Of a DNA stretch of 64,000 nucleotides, positions 55,733 to 64,000 are shown in pieces. The translations under genes were made by a program, and so were the position numbers. This DNA comes from Rutpela maculata (Eukaryota; Arthropoda; Insecta; Coleoptera; Cerambycidae). Positions within the stretch are counted from its first letter, which is position 1; every line of letters begins with the position of its first letter. The stretch covers positions 50,920,843 to 50,984,842 of the forward strand of contig OW386290.2 in NCBI GenBank assembly GCA_936432065.2, read 5' to 3'. A model generated the notes under the pieces. That model made no database searches, had not been told where the DNA came from, and saw only the letters and a program-made list of their open reading frames with translations.

Positions 55733-56521
55733 CTAGAGGGCCGAAAATATTCGTATTGATTTTTTGACCTTGAGTAGTCACGTAGGCATTCTAGGCACAC
55801 GGGTAGCCAGTGAAACGAAACAGGAAAGCAGCCATTTTATTTTATACCAGTACTTCGTCGAAGGTGTATCAGAGCTAACGTACACTCGAGAAAGTTTTGA
55901 AGAGGAATAATAAATAGTGTAGCGAATGGATTTTCTTACAGAAATAAAAGATTTTGAAACCTATGTTAATATCTGTTTATAATTATTGTAGTTTCTGAAT
56001 ATTTTTATTTTGTCCAGTCATTTAAATTATTACTAGCGGCGTAGGGTTATTGATCATGCACAAATCCTAATTGAAAGGTGGATTGTAGGTACCCTATTTT
56101 GGGCTTAGTACCTAACTTTACTAGGGTACCTACCTACCCACTAGGTAGGTAGGGTACTCGCTTATCGAGTACCTACTAGGTATTTCGATTTAAACATTTC
56201 ATCAATTCCAAATATTTTCTCAAAATACCTGCTCATTTCGAACAAAACGAATACTATATAAATAAAAGTGAGGTACCTACGAATACGTACGTGCAACGAT
56301 ATACGTAATATTTGGAACAGAAAGAAAACTTGCGTATTAGTAACGATTGGGTAGGTGAAATCTTAACGACTAAAAAACAATTGCATTTGTTTACGTGGAA
56401 CATTTTGTAGTGTCTAATACAATAGAATTGTACGGATACATTTAAAAAGAATAACCATTGTGCCAGAATGCACTGAATTTTGTATATACCGTTGTTAAAC
56501 AACACAACTGTACCCACCCCT
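55733..56521. repeat. Tandem duplication, unit 2 (789 bp)
   Basis: Direct copy of 54944-55732 with no difference noticed. It is followed by CTAGAAAGTAGACTCGG, the right-hand flank. Confidence 0.95.
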
Positions 56522-56526
56522 CTAGA

Positions 56527-57180
56527 AAGTAGACTCGGCCAAGCCTCAATTAAAACAGCCTACTATGCGTTCTAAAAAGGTTTCACATGATCCCAAGCCA
56601 ACGCGTTATTTTAGGCATTCTACATTTATAATTTATTTTCTAATAGGTAGTAGTACCCACCTATTTCCACGACAAAAAATAAACAAGTACCTAGCTAACT
56701 AATTTATTACAGAAAATAATTACCTACCTATCTTTGAGAATTGGTATAAAATGATGAAAAGTACACTTCCCTAGATATTTAGGTAGATACGCTAATTTCT
56801 TGTCCCTTATAGGTAATTGGTTACAGGTTATACCTAGATATCGAAGGCTGTGTACCAATTAGTTAGAAAGACGGTTTAATTTTGGTATTAAGCTTCGATT
56901 TATTATTCCGAAGTTAATAAATGGGTAGGTGTTTGATATATGTAAAATTCTCACACCAATATAGATTTTCTTTATTATAAGTAGGTACCTACATAATTTA
57001 CTTGTTTTTAAAAGATAAAATTCAATAAAATATTGATATTCTGATGTTATTTACTATCATTACCATTATAGAGCAAAACAAACAATATATATTGTAATTG
57101 TAAAAATAGAATGAATTTTGTAGGTAAGATAGTAGCAAGTCGCAGGCGACCGAAAAGTCCGGTAGAGTGAGAGAGACAAA
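56527..57180. other. Upstream region of spen, no distinct element assigned
   Basis: AT-rich sequence with scattered TAGGTACCTA-type words. No TATA box or initiator can be fixed from sequence alone, so the transcription start is not assigned. Base composition becomes more balanced from about 57130. Confidence 0.35.
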
Positions 57181-57199
57181 ATATAAAGGAAACCTATAA

Positions 57200-57606
57200 C
57201 GTTGTACACGAAACTGTCCGATCTATTACAGACAAACTATCGTGGTTTTCTCTGTCGGGAGCGTGGGGCAGCAAGCATGTCTGAGATTACGCCGTCGCGT
57301 TTGAACGCAAGGCGGAGCAACACAACATTTTCAAGCCGCGATCCCAGTATGTTGTGTAGAGCGAAAATGAAGTGAATAGCTCTCGCACAGTGTAAAAGTG
57401 TAAAAAAATAAGTGAAACAAATGGAAAAAATAATAATTAAAGTGTTTTAAAACAAGTGAGTGTCGCTATGTGAGGTGGTGTAGTGTGCAAAACGAAGTTT
57501 ACTTGTTCAAGTGCGTCAACATGAAGTTAAAACGGCTGTGTTTTTTTGTGAAATAGTGTTTGTGCGCCAAAAAACAAAAATTTCTCAATGTGGTGTTTAG
57601 GGCAAA
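57200..57606 (+). other. spen: Probable spen 5' leader with several upstream ORFs
   Basis: This is balanced-composition sequence with GTGAAAT/AAGTGTAAAA-type words typical of insect leaders, directly before the spen ATG. Upstream ORFs visible: 57277-57375 (32 codons, MSEITPSRLNARRSNTTFSS...), 57421-57450 (MEKIIIKVF), 57468-57473 (ATG-TGA), 57531-57566 (MKLKRLCFFVK) and 57588-57623 (overlaps the main start out of frame). The 5' limit is a guess. Confidence 0.5.
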
Positions 57607-57689
57607 ATGGTCAGAGAGACTAGACACTTGTGGGTAGGAAATTTACCCGATAATATACGAGAAGATCGAATACGAGAACATTTCAAACG
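57607..57689 (+). CDS. spen: split ends (spen) first coding exon: start of RRM1
   Basis: Spen is a very large nuclear RNA-binding transcriptional regulator, with N-terminal RRMs and a C-terminal SPOC domain that recruits co-repressors. The exon reads MVRETRHLWVGNLPDNIRED then RIREHFKR, with the split Arg codon CG|gtaaat at 57689/57690. HLWVGNLP is the RNP2 strand of the first RRM and the rest its first helix. From memory it matches the animal SPEN start almost residue for residue. CAAAATGG is a good insect start context. Further exons lie beyond 64000. Only 27 codons are present, but the match is highly specific. Confidence 0.93.
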
Positions 57690-59300
57690 GTAAATACTCA
57701 ATAGGATTACTATTTTCATTTCCAGGATCGTTATTGATGTGTTTTTGTTTTGTGTTTTTGTGTTTTTTTATGTGTTTTTAGCTTTAAACCACATCCAGGG
57801 CCTCCTAGATGCAGTGAGTCCGTTCTAAATTATTTTTATTTTTTTCAACCCTGTTTTACGTAAGCTTTTCGAGACACCACCCACCCTATTTTGCAGAATG
57901 TGGCATGCATGCATTTCTGTTATACTGTTTTTATATCTACTTGTAGTTTATAAACAAATGATTTCTGAGAACACCTACTATGCTGCTCAATACAAACTAA
58001 CATTTTTACTTTTGGTAACAATAAAAATGCATAATAGACTAGTGTGGAATTCCTCCCCTAGTTGAAATCCCTTCCAGGGATTTTAGAAACAACAGGCTTC
58101 GAACAATATTTGATTTTTTGTGATTAGATAACGGTGCTGTGTATGATTTCCGTAATGCATTTACTTATTTACTTTTAATAATATATTTTCTAGGTAAGTA
58201 CCTACTTAGCTATATAAGCTTCAAAGGTTATTAGAGTTGGAATAAATAATAGCGCAATCACGGACAAAAAAAGAACTATTGATCCTAAATTTCTTCTACT
58301 ATAATTTTATAAAATCATCAGTATTACAGTATATATTATCCATACCTATTTATATAGTACCTACCCACTAACTTACCTACTTATAACAAAAAGATAGGTA
58401 TTGGATAAGGACATATTTGACACTCGCCTAAAAAATTGACAATATGGTAGAATCATTACTCTAGAAAACAACTCTCATAAGTAAAGAGATGAGTTATGAC
58501 AAATAAAATTTTAAAGACGCGCAGGTACTATTTAGAGTCATGTATGTATTATGTAAGCCACCAAATATGTATTATCTGTCCTACAAATTAAGAGTGTCTA
58601 TTAGAAAATTTTACCATAGAACATACTTAAATAACAGACACAACTTCGAATTAAGAATTGTTTCAAAGTCAGCTTTTCCGTAAAGTGGACAGTCCAGTCT
58701 AAATTTCACAATATGCAGGTCGAGATGCAGGTAGATACCTACGTTTTGTAAAAACAGAGTGTAAAACTCATTTTCACCTTTAGTATGCCAAGTATTATGT
58801 ACCTATAGAAAATTTTAAATTCCATTAATTAAAAATTTTTGCGGTCATTATTCCAACGCGATTTTATGGCTGTTTTTTTTGCTAGACTTTATAAATCCGA
58901 CATTACTATATCTACCTACTTAAGTAAGTATGAGAAGTTGAAAACCTGTAAAATATTTGGGAATATAAAATATGGTATAAATCCGCAATTTTTGTTGGTT
59001 GTCCCTAGAATATAAAAAATATCTTTCACAATAATAATGGAACCGAAAGAAGAACGTCAAAATACGATAAATATACTTATACCTACCTAAGTACATTTTA
59101 ATTTGCTCCATAGACCACAGATACATCGAGAGATATCTTATTCGTGTCGTAATTTTAACAATAAATCTCGCAATAAATACTCCAGTTCTTTGTGTGCAAA
59201 AAATTGCTAGCCAGAAGATAATCTGTCAAAAAATTGGGGGGGGGGGGGCGGACAAAAACGTACTCTTGAATAATTCTACAAGGAATTTTGCCAGAATCAT
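57690..59300 (+). other. spen: spen intron 1, proximal part
   Basis: AT-rich intron. A poly-G run of about 12 is at 59237-59248. TAGGTACCTA-type words are common. No second exon of spen (expected to begin by completing the Arg codon and then YGR-like) was found up to 64000. Confidence 0.5.
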
Positions 59301-59309
59301 TAATTAATG

Positions 59310-61560
59310 TTTTCCACAAAAATACCGCTGTGTTGGAAATATGACGGACAGAATAGGTTTTTCTCGATTATCTCCTTTTCCCTTAGTTCTACAATTAAAA
59401 AATTATTTTCTACTACCTATTATTTTACGATTTGCAGCCGCCAGAACAATAAAAAGTTGTGCTTCATTACAGTTTTTATAATTATTTCTGTCGTAATAAT
59501 TAGTTGTTATGAATATTGTAGGTTATAAAATTTACTCTCGTATATTTTTCAAGTCGCTTTTCCAGAAAAGCCAATGGGATAATGGAAAACTGTATAGAAC
59601 CTTTTTTGTAAGAAATCGTATTCTGAACACGTTTACCTGTGTTCGTTTAACCTTAAAAACGGGTAATTTTGAAATATAAAAGTCAAATGAAAAAAAAAAC
59701 ACGAAAATATGTATATATCTCAAAAATCATGTCTTTTTTTCTGCCCATAAGCAACAAAATGTTCTAAAAAATGAGTAGGTACTTACTATCCATGCAGAGA
59801 AACTGCTGTTCAAAATTTTTCTCTAAAACTGCGTTTTTTTCCTAATTTGAATGAACTATTATTATAGGAAATTTTATTATCTACAATGTTGATAATAATT
59901 AATTACGACGTAGGAAAAACGGGGACAGAGATGATTGCAAAAATCTGCAGTGAAACACAAAATCACCTTTTTGGGTAAATGTAAATTGGTATTAGTAGGC
60001 CGAGCAAATAAGATATTCGTGTCTGGAATTAATTTCTACAAGTCGTCGTCATAAAAAATCGAATTGTTTTAGAATTCGATTCTCATTGTGAGGTAAGTAC
60101 CCCCTCTTTTTCCGGATAATAAATTTATTTACAATAATGGAAACCAAATAGGGGATCTTATGTTTCTTCGTCAATATCTTTAAAACTAAGCAAGATTCGG
60201 CAAATAACTACATTTTTGTAGAGCATAACGTTCTCTAAAATAACCGGTACCTATAGTTGATAGTTTCATGTGTACCGGCCGTCAAACTCTCAAAAGTGGG
60301 GGTCCGAAGTACTTGTTTTTCGTCATTTTTTGATAGTTATTATGATTTCTCTCGATCATTTAAAATGCAACTAAAAATCTGAAACAAATTACATTCGAAA
60401 TTACACGTTATCTGTGGATCCCAAAAAAACACTTTTTATGGTACAGCAGATTTTTTTGTCACTGTCAAAGAATGACGAAAAACAAGCACTTCGGATCCCC
60501 ACTTTGAGACTGGTACACACGAAACTATACCATTTTTTTGTGATAACCATTATTTTAGAGAATTTTATGCTCTACAAAAAGGTACGGATAGTTATTTGGC
60601 GTATCTTGCTTAGTTTTGAAGATATTGACGAAAAAACATAAAAAGCCCCCTCCCTATTTGGTTACTATTATCGTAAATAACTTTTTTATCCGGAACAAAG
60701 AGGGGGTACTACCTCATAATAACCATCGAATTCTAAAACAATTCCATTTTTTATGACGGCGAGTTGTGGAAATTAATTCCACAGATTTGGATTTAGCTAA
60801 ATACCTTGCTTGGTCTAGAACCATGGAGAAAATTGTGTCGACAGATCAGTGAGAACTCGAAAAATTCTAATATGCATTGTTTTAAACAAATAACACTACT
60901 TTAAATCAATTTTATTGATTGCAAAATTAGTATTAAGTATTATTAATGACGTTGGAAAAACAGGTCCAGAAATGTTTCTGAAACTTCCAGCTACTGTAAT
61001 TACTTCCACGTCTAGTGGAAGTATAGTAACGCAAAAAAAAATGTTGAAAATTTTTATTGTTCAAATAGGCTTAGAATGTCTTGAAACGTCGAGATTTTAA
61101 GTTTGAGCAAAATAAAATTGTCTGTCTGTCGTTCTGTCTGTTTTTAAATAATTCACCGTGAAAGAATTTTTTTTTTGAATAAATATCTTAGGAAATTTTA
61201 TAATCTACAATATTAATAATAACTATATTTAAGTACCTACTACTACGTAACAATAATGAAATAGAACATTGCCAAAATCTGCAGTGAACCACCAATTTTC
61301 ACCTTTTTGGCGGCTGGATAGTGCATATCGTAAAGTAAGTATTAACAAAATTAAAACATTTAAATTAAACTTGTAGCTTTTTTTATTCCCTACAATATTT
61401 ATAACGTCTAATTTTAGGATAGAACTAACAGGAAAGGAGATAATCGTGAAAAACCCATTTTGCCCGTCATTTTGTTTCAAAATGGCGGCCGTAGCGGTAA
61501 CGATATTTTTGTAGAAAACACTACTTAATTATTGTGGTAGCCGCCAGTATAATTTGTTAA
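59310..61560. repeat. Nested inverted-repeat cluster in spen intron 1
   Basis: The inner fold-back has arms about 59995-60350 and 60445-60820. They share GGAATTAATTTC, a TCATAAAAAATCGAATTG-like word, GAATTCGATT and GAAGATATTGACGAAGAAAC-like words, and a CCGAAGTACTTGTTTTTCGT block. Outer, weaker pairs are 59310-59500 with the complement of about 61360-61560 (GATTATCTCCTTT), while 59875-59960 and 61190-61310 match in direct orientation (AAAATCTGCAGTGAA). No coding content. Confidence 0.6.
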
Positions 61561-64000
61561 TATTCTGACTAATTCTGCCGTGGAACACAATCTACAGGAT
61601 TGGACCTAAGAAATTATGTGTGCACCCTCTTAAGAGTTTTTAAATATTGCAACTTTTGCATCTAAATCAATTATAATACCTAGTGTCTAAGGATCCTAAG
61701 GTACCTATGGGATATTTGTATGATTCAGTTTTAAAATTTACATTATAGTAGGTATAATATGTATTTATTTTTCTCTTACTTGGTATTTTAATGTAAGATA
61801 TCTGTGTATTGAGATATACGGTATTTACAAGCTGTGTGCCATGACTGCCATGTTACAAAAAATATTTGCATTATACTTAATCATGATGCTATCTTTGTTT
61901 TATGATAAAATGATAAGGATAACTAATCGCGTCAATGTCGTATGAGTTTATTATTGATAAGGTAAATTTTATCTACAATTTTAGTAGTTGGTTACCTACC
62001 AAACCTAAATATAAACCTTCCATAAAACTGAAGTATAATTACGGGCTTATTTTTTCCAATATATGTATATTTATTGGTCATAGGTACCTATCTAAATTTA
62101 TAATGGATGGTTTGTTAAACACCTACTTAAACTTATTTATGACTTGCTTGGGTAGGTACTTGATACACGTGTACATATACTTACGTTATTTATACAGGTA
62201 CAGGGTGTCAATTAATTTTTTACTTTTTAATTTACTTTGTTTTCGACGAATGTGCTAGACGAATCACTGAAAAAACCTATCTGTTATACTTTTTTAAAAA
62301 ATTATAGACGTAAATACTTTTGTTGAATGTGGAAATAATTCAATTTCAAATTTTTATTATACTCTGTTTGGTAAAGACAAAGTAATAAAAGGTCATTATA
62401 AATGCAAATTCTCTAAACACGTGGTCACTGTATTATAAGAAATTCTAAATATTCCTTTATACATATGGATTGTCTGCATTTTTCTTCTTGTGCTTTAAAT
62501 ACTCGATGCAAGGCAAGTTCTCCTTGTTTCTGCCATTCTCAATTATATCTTTGATCTCTCTCATGTACCTACTAAAAAGTATTTACAAACATCATAACCG
62601 CCGTATAACGGGGCAAGACTAAGAACTGGGAAAATTGTATAGTTCAAACAACGGAGAGATCATGTAAAATTTTCTATATTCTCGTTAGCCGCCGTATTTC
62701 GCTAACTGTTAAGCTCGGCAAAAATGGTACTGGCGTTTTTTATTTAGTACTAAATCGCGAAAACTGCGGGACGAAATTTCACCTCTCTCTATGGTCAGTA
62801 TCTCCCCGAATGTCCTCCAGATTATTTTCGATCGTCGGATCATCTCACTGTATATATCCCCAGATCTCCTCGGATCGCCCCTTAGATCGCCTTGGATCGA
62901 TCCCGTGACTTACCTCTCGTACTAAATTCTCCAAAAATTTCTTAATAGGCTCATTTTCGTAGAACTAACCGTTTACGAGTTACTGTGCGTTAAAGTTTGC
63001 AAAAAGTAGTTTTTGCGAATTTCTTAAACTGTAAACTGTTGGTCATACATTAAGTACAGTGTCGAATAGCAATCTTGTTAGAGCACTAAATTCTCTACAA
63101 TTATTGTTACAGATGTGGTTGTGGGACTAATAGTGTATAAGCTACAGCCCTTCAAAGTTATAAAAAAATAGTTTTTTCAAAATATCTCTCAAACTATTCA
63201 TCGTACACAAATGTTATTATCAGTCTTTTAGAGCAATTTTTATATCCGATCAATAGTCAAGGACATATTTATTTTCAAAAAACATTTTTTTGTAACATTT
63301 GACGGGCTGTAGCTGGTAAACTATTCGCCCTAAAAATGGTGTCTGCAACAGAAGATGGAATTTGTAGACTCTAGTACTGAACAAAAAAAGTCCTTACTAT
63401 TTTTTTATCGTAGCATCAACAATTCGCAATACGAGTTTGAACTTTTTGCAAAGATGACGGCTAACGCCAAGAGGCACCAGAGGAGGCACTCTACGAAAAC
63501 TTTAAAAAAGAAAAATTGACTGACGCTATATTTACATTACGAACCCACTTTTTTTTACCTATGATTGAACTGCTAGCAGTACTAGCAAGTACTAGTAGTG
63601 GTACTAATACAGTGTACAGTGAAACCTTTTTGAACGAGAAAAATAATACTTAAGTAGGTATTAATCTCAGTACATTTCACCCTTCATTTTAAAATGTTGC
63701 ATTGTATTTTTTTTCTTATTCTTAGTTTATTTTAGATTTCACTAAACTAGTGAGCATTTGATGAAATTCTGATTTGCGCCAAAATCATACTTTCAGACTA
63801 TCTGTTTGATATATGGGCTATTCTATTCTTACAATAGAACTCGCAATAGAAGCAATTTGGGGTGCCATTTAAAAGAAAAAAAAGTTTTGAAAAATTTAAA
63901 AAAAAAAACTATTTGTTAACTTATAAGGCCGTAGATGTGATGATTTGTAAAGCTTAACATTTTATTTTTAGTTTTTTTCAAAAATTCATATCTACGCTAA
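61561..64000 (+). other. spen: spen intron 1, distal part; dispersed repeats but no gene
   Basis: GTACAGGGTGTCAATTAATT at about 62201 resembles the ACAGGGTGT motif elsewhere in the window. 62740-62930 is GC-richer, with repeated GGATCG words. 63800-63910 (GGGTGCCATTTAAAA...) resembles, in inverted orientation, 15060-15135. No exon is recognised. Confidence 0.4.

Noticed and set aside
57531..57566. Alternative start for spen at an upstream ATG
   Set aside because: The frame ends after 11 codons. The ATG at 57607 begins the conserved MVRETRHLWVGNLP sequence directly.

Overview
This is a window of AT-rich, repeat-laden animal nuclear DNA, almost certainly from an insect. It has small coding exons separated by large introns, GT-AG splice sites, LINE retrotransposons and many short inverted-repeat transposons. 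I cannot name the species. Only two host genes can be supported, both on the + strand: the last three coding exons of a Rap1 GTPase-activating protein (Rapgap1; 8678-9110, 11484-11837, 15874-16014) and the first coding exon of split ends (spen; 57607-57689) with its uORF-rich leader. The rest of Rapgap1, including the catalytic domain, lies to the left of the window. The rest of spen lies to the right.

Layout. 1-8.7 kb: Rapgap1 intron with a dead LINE tail, tandem repeats, abutting palindromes, a hAT MITE and hairpins. 8.7-17.2 kb: Rapgap1 3' exons and UTR, with introns holding a TA-flanked TIR element, a PIF/Harbinger deletion derivative that keeps the starts of both of its genes, and several fold-backs. 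17.7-21.5 kb: a long-TIR element with a CXC-like cysteine-rich remnant, a CpG-rich block, an unrecognised broken coding block and a 101-bp tandem repeat. 21.5-39.2 kb: an apparently identical direct tandem duplication with an 8,881-bp unit. Each unit holds a decayed LINE (LINE-A), a hairpin-repeat block, one long TIR of a DNA transposon and the 3' part of a second LINE (LINE-B). 39-43.8 kb: the rest of LINE-B, with an open 937-residue endonuclease/reverse transcriptase ORF, and the other end of the DNA transposon it interrupts. 43.8-49 kb: a 30-bp minisatellite, a third LINE fragment, larger tandem repeats and another cysteine-rich transposon pseudogene. 49.6-54.8 kb: a TIR element carrying two tRNA-like modules, two hAT elements and a hairpin. 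54.9-56.5 kb: a second tandem duplication with a 789-bp unit. 57.2-64 kb: spen leader, exon 1 and intron 1.

Rapgap1 (Rap signalling) and spen (nuclear RNA-binding transcriptional regulator) are not expected to work together; their adjacency is positional. Most of the other structure comes from mobile elements and their insertion, deletion and duplication. The points most worth checking are the two microhomology-bounded tandem duplications, the 25.3-25.5 kb hairpin-repeat block with different but self-complementary stems, the LINE-interrupted long-TIR transposon, and the TIR element with Pol III-type boxes.
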